Below are positions 1 to 7,222 of a stretch of 64,000 nt of DNA, piece by piece. The translations under genes and the position numbers were made by a program. Location: positions 1-64,000 of the forward strand of contig NZ_WJQT01000001.1 in assembly GCF_009659375.1 (NCBI RefSeq), written 5' to 3'. Position 1 is the first letter of the stretch. Each line of letters starts with the position of its first letter. The notes under the pieces were generated by a model that saw nothing but the letters and a program-made list of their open reading frames with translations, was not told the DNA's origin and did not search any database. The stretch is from Fundicoccus ignavus. Its GTDB lineage: Bacteria > Bacillota > Bacilli > Lactobacillales > Aerococcaceae.

Positions 1-13
1 ATAACATACGCAC

Positions 14-133
14 TGTGTGGTGATGATGGCAAGAAGGACACACCTGTTCCCATGCCGAACACAGCAGTTAAGCTTCTTAGCGCCGATGGTAGTTGGACCT
101 TTGGTCCTGTGAGAGTAGGACGTCGCCACGCCA
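14..133 (+). rRNA. rrf: 5S ribosomal RNA
   Basis: The stretch carries the conserved 5S core (CCGAACACAGCAGTTAAGC followed by CGCCGATGGTAGT and GAGAGTAGGACGTCGCCA). The 5' and 3' ends pair (GTGG near 17-20 with CCAC near 126-129). It lies at the very start of the window, so the 16S and 23S genes are presumably just upstream. The tRNA block follows directly, as in many Bacilli rrn operons. The ends are accurate to a few bases only. Confidence 0.93.
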
Positions 134-163
134 GTGTGTAGTTATGATTGACAATTTAATGTT

Positions 164-236
164 GGAGGATTAGCTCAGCTGGGAGAGCGTCTGCCTTACA
201 AGCAGGATGTCGGCGGTTCGATCCCGTCATCCTCCA
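164..236 (+). tRNA. tRNA-Val (TAC)
   Basis: The cloverleaf is complete: acceptor GGAGGAT pairs with ATCCTCC, the anticodon loop is CTTACAA, and the T-arm is GGTTCGATC. The discriminator is A; no CCA is encoded. It is the first tRNA after 5S. Confidence 0.97.
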
Positions 237-244
237 TCAATTCT

Positions 245-317
245 GACTCGTTAGCTCAGTTGGTAGAGCAACTGACTTTTAATCAGTGGGTCGCAGGTTC
301 GAATCCTGCACGGGTCA
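245..317 (+). tRNA. tRNA-Lys (TTT)
   Basis: Acceptor GACTCGT pairs with ACGGGTC (with wobble). The anticodon loop CTTTTAA gives TTT. The T-arm is GGTTCGAATCC. Confidence 0.97.
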
Positions 318-345
318 TTTCGTTTCTTTGGTAAGAAGCAACGAA

Positions 346-427
346 GCGGGTGTGGCGGAATTGGCAGACGCACCAGATTTAGGATCTGGCGCCGCAAGGC
401 GTGGGGGTTCAAGTCCCTTCACCCGCA
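346..427 (+). tRNA. tRNA-Leu (TAG)
   Basis: This is a class II tRNA with a long variable arm. Acceptor GCGGGTG pairs with CACCCGC, and the anticodon is TAG in a stem with CAGAT/ATCTG. Confidence 0.96.
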
Positions 428-474
428 GTCACGTTTAAGTTTAAACGTTGAAAATTAAATAAGATAATTCATGT

Positions 475-550
475 GCCGGCTTAGCTCAGTTGGTAGAGCA
501 TCTGATTTGTAATCAGAGGGTCGAGGGTTCAAGTCCTTTAGCCGGCACCA
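475..550 (+). tRNA. tRNA-Thr (TGT)
   Basis: Acceptor GCCGGCT pairs with AGCCGGC. The anticodon loop TTTGTAA gives TGT. It is the only tRNA here followed directly by an encoded CCA (548-550), which is included in the coordinates. Confidence 0.96.
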
Positions 551-551
551 T

Positions 552-623
552 GCGAAAGTAGTTCAGTGGTAGAACACCACCTTGCCAAGGTGGGGGTCGC
601 GGGTTCGAATCCCGTCTTTCGCT
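552..623 (+). tRNA. tRNA-Gly (GCC)
   Basis: Acceptor GCGAAAG pairs with CTTTCGC. The anticodon loop TTGCCAA gives GCC. It starts one base after the CCA of the preceding tRNA-Thr, so the two are cut from one transcript. Confidence 0.97.
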
Positions 624-650
624 TGCCAGATATAAAACACAGGCAAACAT

Positions 651-736
651 GCCGGGGTGGCGGAACTGGCAGACGCACAGGACTTAAAATCCTGCGGTGA
701 GTGATCACCGTGCCGGTTCGATTCCGGCCCTCGGCA
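651..736 (+). tRNA. tRNA-Leu (TAA)
   Basis: This is a class II tRNA with a long variable arm (GTGAGTGATCAC). The anticodon loop CTTAAAA gives TAA. Confidence 0.96.
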
Positions 737-746
737 TTATCATCAA

Positions 747-820
747 GCAGCCATAGCTCAATTGGATAGAGTACCTGACTACGAATCAGGCGGTTGCAGG
801 TTCGACTCCTGCTGGCTGCA
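747..820 (+). tRNA. tRNA-Arg (ACG)
   Basis: Acceptor GCAGCCA pairs with TGGCTGC. The anticodon loop CTACGAA gives ACG; A34 is presumably edited to inosine, as known for this isoacceptor. Confidence 0.97.
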
Positions 821-842
821 TGTTTAAATATATAAACGACAT

Positions 843-916
843 CGGGAAGTAGCTCAGCTTGGTAGAGCACTTGGTTTGGGACCAAGGGGTCGCAGGTTCG
901 AATCCTGTCTTCCCGA
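843..916 (+). tRNA. tRNA-Pro (TGG)
   Basis: Acceptor CGGGAAG pairs with CTTCCCG. The anticodon loop TTTGGGA gives TGG. Confidence 0.97.
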
Positions 917-932
917 TTTTTATAAAACTTAT

Positions 933-1005
933 GGGGGCTTAGCTCAGCTGGGAGAGCGCCTGCTTTGCACGCAGGAGGTCAGCGGTTCGATCCCGCTAGT
1001 CTCCA
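933..1005 (+). tRNA. tRNA-Ala (TGC)
   Basis: Acceptor GGGGGCT pairs with AGTCTCC using two G-U wobbles. The anticodon loop TTTGCAC gives TGC. Confidence 0.96.
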
Positions 1006-1052
1006 TTTTTTTATCTTTACATGTGAATAGTGCTAACCATTCACAATCTAAT

Positions 1053-1126
1053 GGCGGTGTAGCTCAGCTGGCTAGAGCGTCCGGTTCATACCCGGGAGGT
1101 CATGGGTTCGATCCCCTTCGCCGCTA
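1053..1126 (+). tRNA. tRNA-Met (CAT), elongator
   Basis: The anticodon loop TTCATAC gives CAT, and the body GGCGGTGTAGCTCAGCTGG matches the elongator Met tRNA of Bacilli. It lacks the C1xA72 mismatch that marks the initiators at 1331 and 1967. Confidence 0.9.
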
Positions 1127-1136
1127 TAGAGAACCA

Positions 1137-1210
1137 GGACCTTTAGCTCAGGTGGTTAGAGCAGACGGCTCATAACCGTCCGGTCGTAGGTTCGAGTCCT
1201 ACAAGGTCCA
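1137..1210 (+). tRNA. tRNA-Ile2 (CAT, lysidine-type)
   Basis: The anticodon is CAT (loop CTCATAA). The acceptor GGACCTT and D-arm AGCTCAGGTGGTTAGAGC are those of the minor tRNA-Ile whose C34 is converted to lysidine by TilS, not of a Met tRNA. Its position after the elongator Met and before Ser(TGA) matches the Bacillus trnB order. The assignment rests on sequence resemblance from memory. Confidence 0.83.
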
Positions 1211-1222
1211 TGTTCAAGTTAT

Positions 1223-1312
1223 GGAGGATTACCCAAGTCCGGCTGAAGGGAACGGTCTTGAAAACCGTCAGGCGTGTAAAAGCGCGCAAGGGTTCGAATC
1301 CCTTATCCTCCT
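1223..1312 (+). tRNA. tRNA-Ser (TGA), copy 1
   Basis: This is a class II tRNA with a long variable arm and anticodon TGA (loop CTTGAAA). Acceptor GGAGGAT pairs with ATCCTCC, leaving T as discriminator, whereas the Ser(GCT) gene at 1619 has G. The 90-nt gene is repeated identically at 1847-1936. Confidence 0.96.
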
Positions 1313-1330
1313 TAACACAAATTTCATTAT

Positions 1331-1403
<73 letters not shown>

Positions 1404-1418
1404 TCTTTATTGGAAAAT

Positions 1419-1489
1419 GCGGGTGTAGTTTAGTGGTAAAACTACAGCCTTCCAAGCTGTTGTCGCGAGTTCGATTCTCGTCACCCGCT
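1419..1489 (+). tRNA. tRNA-Gly (TCC), copy 1
   Basis: Acceptor GCGGGTG pairs with CACCCGC. The anticodon loop CTTCCAA gives TCC. The gene is repeated identically at 2137-2207. Confidence 0.96.
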
Positions 1490-1502
1490 TTTAATTTAAT
1501 AC

Positions 1503-1576
<74 letters not shown>

Positions 1577-1618
1577 TTTAGCAGATTTACGATTGGCAAC
1601 CATTTTATATAATAAGAT

Positions 1619-1708
1619 GGGGAAGTACTCAAGTGGCTGAAGAGGCGCCCCTGCTAAGGGTGTAGGTCGTTTTATAGCGGCGCGAGGGTTCAAATCCCTC
1701 CTTCTCCG
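1619..1708 (+). tRNA. tRNA-Ser (GCT)
   Basis: This is a class II tRNA with variable arm GTAGGTCGTTTTATAGCGGC. The anticodon loop CTGCTAA gives GCT. The discriminator is G. Confidence 0.96.
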
Positions 1709-1747
1709 TAGTATAAATGCTAGAAAATAATGACTAAATAAATACAA

Positions 1748-1819
1748 GGCCCGTTGGTCAAGCGGTTAAGACACCGCCCTTTCACGGCGGTAACACGGGT
1801 TCGAATCCCGTACGGGTCA
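1748..1819 (+). tRNA. tRNA-Glu (TTC)
   Basis: Acceptor GGCCCGT pairs with ACGGGTC with one wobble. The anticodon loop CTTTCAC gives TTC. Confidence 0.96.
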
Positions 1820-1846
1820 TGATTGAGTTAAATGGTTCAGTCTAAT

Positions 1847-1936
1847 GGAGGATTACCCAAGTCCGGCTGAAGGGAACGGTCTTGAAAACCGTCAGGCGTG
1901 TAAAAGCGCGCAAGGGTTCGAATCCCTTATCCTCCT
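1847..1936 (+). tRNA. tRNA-Ser (TGA), copy 2
   Basis: Identical over all 90 bases to 1223-1312, including the T discriminator. The flanking spacers are only weakly similar, so the duplication is old enough for spacers to diverge or was homogenised by gene conversion. Confidence 0.96.
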
Positions 1937-1966
1937 TTGTCTAAATAAGGCATAATTTAATATTAT

Positions 1967-2039
<73 letters not shown>

Positions 2040-2041
2040 TT

Positions 2042-2114
2042 GGTCCGGTGGTGTAGGGGTTAACATGCTTGCCTGTCACGCAGGAGATCGCGGGTTCAAA
2101 TCCCGTCCGGACCG
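2042..2114 (+). tRNA. tRNA-Asp (GTC)
   Basis: Acceptor GGTCCGG pairs with CCGGACC and the discriminator is G. The anticodon loop CTGTCAC gives GTC. It sits between fMet and Gly(TCC) in the second block only. Confidence 0.97.
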
Positions 2115-2136
2115 TATTTTACTAAGCTAGACATCT

Positions 2137-2207
2137 GCGGGTGTAGTTTAGTGGTAAAACTACAGCCTTCCAAGCTGTTGTCGCGAGTTCGATTCTCGTC
2201 ACCCGCT
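2137..2207 (+). tRNA. tRNA-Gly (TCC), copy 2
   Basis: Identical to 1419-1489. It is the last tRNA of the array; a terminator hairpin follows seven bases later. Confidence 0.96.
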
Positions 2208-2213
2208 TTTTAG

Positions 2214-2235
2214 ACTCACTACGGTGGGTTTTTTT
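2214..2235 (+). terminator. Terminator of the rrn-tRNA operon
   Basis: ACTCAC (2214-2219) pairs with GTGGGT (2224-2229) across a TACG tetraloop, followed by a run of seven T. It closes the tRNA transcript. Confidence 0.75.
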
Positions 2236-2281
2236 GTTTATCGACTTATCTTCTAATGAATTGAATAGCTAGAATGTTTAG

Positions 2282-2321
2282 ACTCCAGGCAAAGTGTGCG
2301 AGAACTTTGTCTGGAGTTTTT
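2282..2321 (+). terminator. Strong hairpin, backup terminator or 5' leader stem
   Basis: ACTCCAGGCAAAGT (2282-2295) pairs with ACTTTGTCTGGAGT (2304-2317) over 14 positions with one G-U, followed by TTTTT. It is probably a second terminator behind the tRNA operon. It could instead lie in the leader of the sulfur operon starting at 2451, but no riboswitch or T-box consensus was seen here. Confidence 0.6.
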
Positions 2322-2450
2322 GTGTGCATATTAGTGTGGGTGCATTGGGGAAAACCGAACGCGGGTGTTTAATTATCCATATTATTCTAATGTATCTAAT
2401 TGGTTTATAATTCTAAGCAGACATTCATATTTAAGGAAAGGTGGTTGCAA

Positions 2451-3605
2451 ATGAATATTGAAACTCAACTGATACACGCTGGGAATACGACGGACGCTGC
2501 AACAGGTTCGGTTAACGTGCCTATTTATCAAACGTCTACCTATGCGCAAGTGTCATTAACTGAGAATAATGGCTATCTGTATGCGCGTGCGGATAATCCG
2601 ACGCGTCATGCGTTGGAGCGTTTGATTGCGGAATTAGAGGAGGGCCACAAGGGTTTTGCTTTTGCTAGTGGTCTAGCGGCAATCAATAGTGTGTTAGCAT
2701 TGTTCGGCCAAGGCGATACGATACTTACGTCTGATAATCTTTATGGTGGGACTTATCGAATGTTTCATCAAGTTTATAGTCGTTTTGGCTTAAACGTTAA
2801 TGTGGTTGATACGACAGATATTGAAGCTGTGAGGGCAGCTTTTGAAGTTTCCAACTCAATTCGAGCGATTTATATTGAGTCGCCATCGAATCCCTTGTTA
2901 GATGTGAGCGATATCGAAGCGATTGCTAAGATTGCTCATCAGCATGATGCCTTGCTGATTGTTGACAATACCTTTATGTCGCCCTATTTGCAAAAGCCGC
3001 TAAATCTTGGAGCGGATATTGTCTTGCATAGTGCTACTAAGTATTTGAGCGGTCATAGTGATTTGCTAGCAGGTTTAGTTGTGACTAAAAGTGAAGCGTT
3101 GAGCGAGCAAATTGCCTTCCTGCAGAACTCGCTAGGGGGGATCCTCAGTCCGAATGATTCCTTTCTATTAATTAGAGGAATTAAAACGTTAGCAGTTCGA
3201 CTAGATCGAACTTTAGTGAATACCCAGTTATTCCTGGATTACTTACGTCAGAGTAAGCAAGTCAAGCAACTCTATCATCCGACGCTACCATCACATCCAA
3301 ATCATGGGATTTTCCTAAAGCAGACTAAAGGAAATATTGGTTTAATTTCTTTTGAGTTGACGTCAGATGTTAATATCGATCAGTTCTTATCTGGTCTTTC
3401 AATTATCACCTTAGCGGTCAGTTTGGGAGGCGTAGAGTCCTTAATCTGTAATCCGGCAAGTACAACACACGCTGTTTATCCTGAAGAGGAAAGAAATCGA
3501 ATTGGCTTGGCCAATCACTTACTTAGAATATCAATTGGTATTGAATACGGAGAAGATTTGGTGGAAGATTTCGACCAAGCGCTTCAACAAGCGATTATTA
3601 AATAG
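2451..3605 (+). CDS. Trans-sulfuration PLP enzyme (cystathionine gamma-synthase/lyase family)
   Basis: The 384-aa protein is a Cys/Met-metabolism fold-type I PLP enzyme. Visible marks are the N-terminal ETQLIHAG, the YARADNPTRHALE segment, the DNTFMSPYLQKPL segment, and the PLP-binding lysine at about residue 197 in SATKYLSGHSD. The start at 2451 follows the Shine-Dalgarno AAGGAAAGGTGG; an in-frame start 51 nt upstream has no such site. It heads a run with a three-gene amino acid importer and cysK, which suggests interconversion of cystathionine, homocysteine and cysteine. Gamma-synthase, gamma-lyase and beta-lyase cannot be separated by eye, so no symbol is given. Confidence 0.88.
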   Translation: MNIETQLIHAGNTTDAATGSVNVPIYQTSTYAQVSLTENNGYLYARADNPTRHALERLIAELEEGHKGFAFASGLAAINSVLALFGQGDTILTSDNLYGGTYRMFHQVYSRFGLNVNVVDTTDIEAVRAAFEVSNSIRAIYIESPSNPLLDVSDIEAIAKIAHQHDALLIVDNTFMSPYLQKPLNLGADIVLHSATKYLSGHSDLLAGLVVTKSEALSEQIAFLQNSLGGILSPNDSFLLIRGIKTLAVRLDRTLVNTQLFLDYLRQSKQVKQLYHPTLPSHPNHGIFLKQTKGNIGLISFELTSDVNIDQFLSGLSIITLAVSLGGVESLICNPASTTHAVYPEEERNRIGLANHLLRISIGIEYGEDLVEDFDQALQQAIIK

Positions 3606-3643
3606 AAACGATCAAATCAAGTTAATTAAAGGAGACAGGTAAT

Positions 3644-4453
3644 ATGTATAGAAAATTAATTCGAGTAGCATTAACGGTATTGGTATTGACTGCAACATTG
3701 CCTTTAACAGTAGCTTCGGCAGCCACAGTAGTAAAAGTTGGCACGGAAGGGGCTTATCCTCCCTATAACTATATAAATGATGATGGAGAAGTAGATGGTT
3801 ATGATATAGCTGTAGCAAAAGCTGTTGATGAGTTGCTGGAAGATGTAGAGTTCGAATATGTGCCGACAGCCTGGGATGGCATATTTGTTGCATTGGATGC
3901 AGGTGAGTTTCAATTTATTGCCAGTAACCTGACTAAAAACGAAGAACGTGAAGCCAAGTATTTGTTTGCTGATGAGCCTTACAATTACGAAGGCGTACAA
4001 TTAATCTTTAAAGAAGGGCGCGATGATATTCAGTCTTTTGAGGATTTGAAAGGCAAACGCGTTGCTGCTGGTGTGGGCAATGCGAATACAACTTTCCTTG
4101 AGCAGTATAATGAAGCAAATGGCAATGAGATTGAAATTGTCTACACAGATGGCAATATCAATAATGCTTTACTTGAACTAGAGAATGACAATGTCGATGC
4201 GACCATCGGTAGTGTAATCACGACACAATTAACAGCGGATGAATTAGGAATAAAGATTGCATCGATTCAACTGGTTGAATTGGATCTCAAGCCTGTTTAC
4301 TTCCTTTATGCGCAATCAGAAGAAAACGAAGAATTAAAGCAAAAGATTGATGCAGCTTTGCTTGAACTACAAGAGAATGGTGTACTATCGGAGTTATCGA
4401 TTGAATACTTCGGTAGAGATCAATCAACAGCAGAAGCAGCAGAAGCGAACTAA
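3644..4453 (+). CDS. Polar amino acid ABC transporter substrate-binding protein (likely cystine)
   Basis: The 269-aa protein is a type 2 periplasmic-binding-fold receptor: VGTEGAYPPYNYINDDGEV, then GYDIAVAKAV, then the hinge and second lobe with DLKGKRVAAGVG. A signal peptide spans about residues 1-26 and ends ASA before ATVVKVG. It has no lipobox cysteine, so it is predicted to be released or held in the wall by some other means, unusual for a Gram-positive receptor. RBS AAAGGAGACAGG precedes it. The permease and ATPase follow at 24-nt and overlapping spacing. Cystine as substrate is inferred from the sulfur gene neighbours. Confidence 0.88.
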   Translation: MYRKLIRVALTVLVLTATLPLTVASAATVVKVGTEGAYPPYNYINDDGEVDGYDIAVAKAVDELLEDVEFEYVPTAWDGIFVALDAGEFQFIASNLTKNEEREAKYLFADEPYNYEGVQLIFKEGRDDIQSFEDLKGKRVAAGVGNANTTFLEQYNEANGNEIEIVYTDGNINNALLELENDNVDATIGSVITTQLTADELGIKIASIQLVELDLKPVYFLYAQSEENEELKQKIDAALLELQENGVLSELSIEYFGRDQSTAEAAEAN

Positions 4454-4476
4454 CAAGTTGTAACGAAGGAGTTATC

Positions 4477-5190
4477 ATGGGAGATTTATTTAATGTCGAA
4501 TTTATGTTGAGTATTATTCCTGAAATATTAAGCGCCTTACCTAAAACAATTTGGTTAGCCAGTATCTCGGGATTGATTGGACTTATAATCGGCTTAATTG
4601 TGGCATTGATTCGCTATTTCGAGATTAAACTGTTAACACCTTTAGTGAAAGTGTATGTTTCTTTTATAAGAGGAACGCCTGCAATTTTACAGTTGTTTAT
4701 CGTATATTATGGCATTCCAATCTTGTTGAAAATCATTAATCAAGAATTCGGAACGGCTTATGCGGTCAATGTACCGAAGGATGTTTATGCCATTATTGCC
4801 TTGTCTTTGAATGCGGGAGCCTTTATGTCTGAGACGTTCAGAAGCTCTTTATTGGCTGTTGATATTGGACAGCTGGAAGCTTGTTACAGTATTAATCTTA
4901 CAACGAGTCAGGCTTTGAGACGAGTGATTATTCCGCAAGCCTTTGTCATTGCGATACCTCCCTTATCAAACACACTTGTTTCTTTGGTGAAGGAAACGTC
5001 TCTTTTGTTCATGATTTCAATTGTCGATTTGATGGCGCAAGGGCGGATTGTTGCTGCGAGAAGCTATCGTTACTTAGAAATGTATATTGTAGTTTCGCTG
5101 ATTTATTGGGTGGTGTGTTCCATTCTAGCAGCCTTCTTCAATGCAGTTGAAAGACGGTATAGCCAGTACGAAAGGAGGTTAACTGATTGA
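4477..5190 (+). CDS. Amino acid ABC transporter permease (HisM/TcyB family)
   Basis: The 237-aa membrane protein has about five hydrophobic helices. It contains the polar amino acid permease signature around residues 60-75 (FIRGTPAILQLFIVYYGIP) and an EAA-like loop (LEACYSINLTTSQALRRVIIPQAF). The family has EAxxxLGM here; this protein reads EACYSINL, a noticeable departure. It forms the membrane part of the importer with the genes on either side. Its stop overlaps the TTG start of the ATPase, so the two are translationally coupled. Confidence 0.9.
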   Translation: MGDLFNVEFMLSIIPEILSALPKTIWLASISGLIGLIIGLIVALIRYFEIKLLTPLVKVYVSFIRGTPAILQLFIVYYGIPILLKIINQEFGTAYAVNVPKDVYAIIALSLNAGAFMSETFRSSLLAVDIGQLEACYSINLTTSQALRRVIIPQAFVIAIPPLSNTLVSLVKETSLLFMISIVDLMAQGRIVAARSYRYLEMYIVVSLIYWVVCSILAAFFNAVERRYSQYERRLTD

Positions 5191-5927
5191 TTCAACTGAA
5201 GCAGTTATCCAAAAGCTTTGGACAGCAGGAGGTACTGAAAGAACTTGATCTTTCTATCGCAAAGGGAGAAGTGGTTGCGTTGATCGGCAAGAGTGGCGCT
5301 GGCAAGTCGACGTTATTACGCACGATTAATTGGTTGGATAAGCCAACGCAGGGAACGATTCAAATTGGGCAAGATAAGATTGACGCGGTTGGCTTTACAC
5401 AAGAGGATGTCCGCAAGATTCGATCATATTCTAGTATGGTTTTTCAACACTATAATTTATTTAAGAATAAAACAGTCTTAGAGAATGTAATGGAGCACTT
5501 AGTCGTAGTTAAGCGATTATCGCGTGAGGAAGCAAGGGATAAGGCAATTGCGGTCTTAACAAGAGTTGGGATGTCGCATAAATTAAACGACTTTCCATCA
5601 CGCCTTTCAGGTGGCCAGCAACAACGTGTTGGTATCGCACGGGCTTTAGCGAGTGATCCTGATATTATGTTGTTCGATGAACCCACGAGTGCCTTAGATC
5701 CAGAATGGGTCATCGAAATATTAGAAGTAATCCGTGATATTGCACAAGATGGTATTACGATGGTTATTGTGTCGCATGAGATGAATTTCGTGAAGAAGGT
5801 CGCGTCTCGCGTGATATTCTTGGACGGTGGTCGGATTGTTGAAGACGCAGCGCCGGATGAAATGTTCCTGGAACCGAAACATGAGCGTACTAAGCGGTTT
5901 TTAAACAGATTATTGCAGGAGTTTTAA
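5187..5927 (+). CDS. Amino acid ABC transporter ATP-binding protein
   Basis: The 246-aa ATPase has Walker A GKSGAGKST near residue 33, signature LSGGQQQR, Walker B DIMLFDEPTSALD, and a switch histidine in VIVSHEM. It belongs to the GlnQ/TcyC class that drives polar amino acid uptake. Translation starts at TTG (5187-5189), overlapping the permease stop (TTGA) and preceded by AAAGGAGG at 5171-5178. It acts with the receptor at 3644 and permease at 4477, and cysK follows 36 nt later. Confidence 0.93.
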   Translation: MIQLKQLSKSFGQQEVLKELDLSIAKGEVVALIGKSGAGKSTLLRTINWLDKPTQGTIQIGQDKIDAVGFTQEDVRKIRSYSSMVFQHYNLFKNKTVLENVMEHLVVVKRLSREEARDKAIAVLTRVGMSHKLNDFPSRLSGGQQQRVGIARALASDPDIMLFDEPTSALDPEWVIEILEVIRDIAQDGITMVIVSHEMNFVKKVASRVIFLDGGRIVEDAAPDEMFLEPKHERTKRFLNRLLQEF

Positions 5928-5963
5928 ACGAGTAATGAGTGATGATATTTAAGGAGGTTATTT

Positions 5964-6884
5964 ATGTTATTTGATAATATTGTTGAAGCTATTGGGTATA
6001 CACCGATAGTCAAAATTCAGAATTTGCCTGAGGACTTTGCGGATGTCTATGTCAAGTTAGAGAAAAACAATCCAAGTGGTTCTGTTAAGGATCGGCCAGT
6101 TAAATATATTGTTCAGGATTTGTTAGCAAGTGGAAAACTGGCGATCGGTGGAACACTTGTTGAATCTACAAGTGGCAATACTGGAGTAGGCTTAGCTATG
6201 ATTGGTGCTGCTTTAGGGATCAAGGTGATTATTGTGATGCCAGATTCAATGAGTTTGGAACGTCGTACCATCATTCAAGCCTATGGTGCGGAATTAGTCT
6301 TAACACCAGCTTCAGGTGGCATGATCTTAGCAGGTGAAAGGGCTGAAGAGATTGCCAAAGAGCGTTCTGCAGTAGTCTTCGGTCAATTTACTAATGAAGC
6401 CAACGTCAAAGCCCACGCAGAAACAACAGCACATGAGATATTAGAAGATATTCCGGATGTAGCCGCCTTTGTGGCTGGGATTGGGACTGGCGGAACAGTA
6501 TCGGGTGTTGGCCAGACACTAAAAGCAAACAATAAGGAAGTCATTATCTGGGCAGTTGAGCCAGCAGCCTCGCCATTAATTACGCAAGGTTTGGCAGGTC
6601 CACATAAAATTCAAGGTTTAGGAGCAAACTTTGTGCCAGAGATTCTAGATCAAGCGGTAATTGATCATGTTGAGACTGTTACGAATGAAGTTGCGATTGA
6701 GACAGCCGTTAAGTTAGCGAAAGAACAAGGCATCTTAGCGGGAATATCATCTGGTGCGAATTATGCCGCGGCAGTGCGATTAGCAGAACAATTAGGTAAA
6801 GGCAAAAAAGTTGTCGTTGTGTTACCAGATAGTGGTGAACGCTACTTATCGACGGGCTTTTATGGTGATGGTCAGGTTGAGTAA
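5964..6884 (+). CDS. cysK: Cysteine synthase A (O-acetylserine sulfhydrylase)
   Basis: The 306-aa fold-type II PLP enzyme makes L-cysteine from O-acetylserine and sulfide. The PLP lysine is K42 in NNPSGSVKDRP, the phosphate/substrate loop is STSGNTG near 68-74, and the glycine-rich GIGTGGTVSGVG follows near 173. Length is typical. RBS AAGGAGG lies just upstream. It closes the sulfur operon, giving a set for cystine uptake, cysteine synthesis and trans-sulfuration. A cystathionine beta-synthase role is less likely because of the CysK-like length and ending, but it cannot be fully excluded. Confidence 0.9.
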   Translation: MLFDNIVEAIGYTPIVKIQNLPEDFADVYVKLEKNNPSGSVKDRPVKYIVQDLLASGKLAIGGTLVESTSGNTGVGLAMIGAALGIKVIIVMPDSMSLERRTIIQAYGAELVLTPASGGMILAGERAEEIAKERSAVVFGQFTNEANVKAHAETTAHEILEDIPDVAAFVAGIGTGGTVSGVGQTLKANNKEVIIWAVEPAASPLITQGLAGPHKIQGLGANFVPEILDQAVIDHVETVTNEVAIETAVKLAKEQGILAGISSGANYAAAVRLAEQLGKGKKVVVVLPDSGERYLSTGFYGDGQVE

Positions 6885-7139
6885 AGAATAGTCTGCTAGA
6901 TATTTATTAACGCTCATGGTGAATAGGCAAGCAAGTTTTATCACAAAAGGGCATCTGGTTTGCTTAACTAGCGACTGGCTCTAAGTTGTAAAACTTGCTT
7001 GTTTTTGTGCGCTAGTCTGCCTATCGCAAAGGGTCTGGTTGATTACTGGCAGGCTCGATGCTGCTGTGCATTCTGACACAGAGAGTAACATAACGTGACA
7101 TCGCCCTCTAATGTTTTTAATTTAATTTTAATAAAACTA
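6885..7139. other. Gap with an interrupted inverted repeat
   Basis: No gene is visible. CAAGCAAGTTTTA (6928-6940) is exactly complementary to TAAAACTTGCTTG (6989-7001), and the second arm is followed by TTTTTG. It is probably the terminator of the cysK operon with a 48-nt loop. Short outer complementarity (ATAGGCA near 6923, TGCCTAT near 7017) suggests a larger structure. Confidence 0.5.
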
Positions 7140-7168
7140 TTGACTTGTTGACAGCGCTTATTTATAAT
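7140..7168 (+). promoter_or_regulatory. Sigma-A promoter of oppA
   Basis: A -35 TTGACT (7140-7145) and a perfect -10 TATAAT (7163-7168) are separated by exactly 17 nt, about 55 nt upstream of the oppA start codon. Confidence 0.8.
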
Positions 7169-7222
7169 TAGTAATAATTCTGCCTGACAACTATATTGAG
7201 GCATTCCTAAGGAGGAAAATGA

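Noticed and set aside
538-885. Long open frames on both strands across the tRNA array (for example minus-strand 538-885 and plus-strand 876-1175)
   Set aside because: They run across several complete tRNA genes, have no ribosome-binding sites and translate to familiar spurious tRNA-derived peptides.
2236-2450. A SAM, T-box or other riboswitch before the sulfur operon
   Set aside because: Only one strong hairpin with a T tract is visible; none of the conserved riboswitch cores was found.
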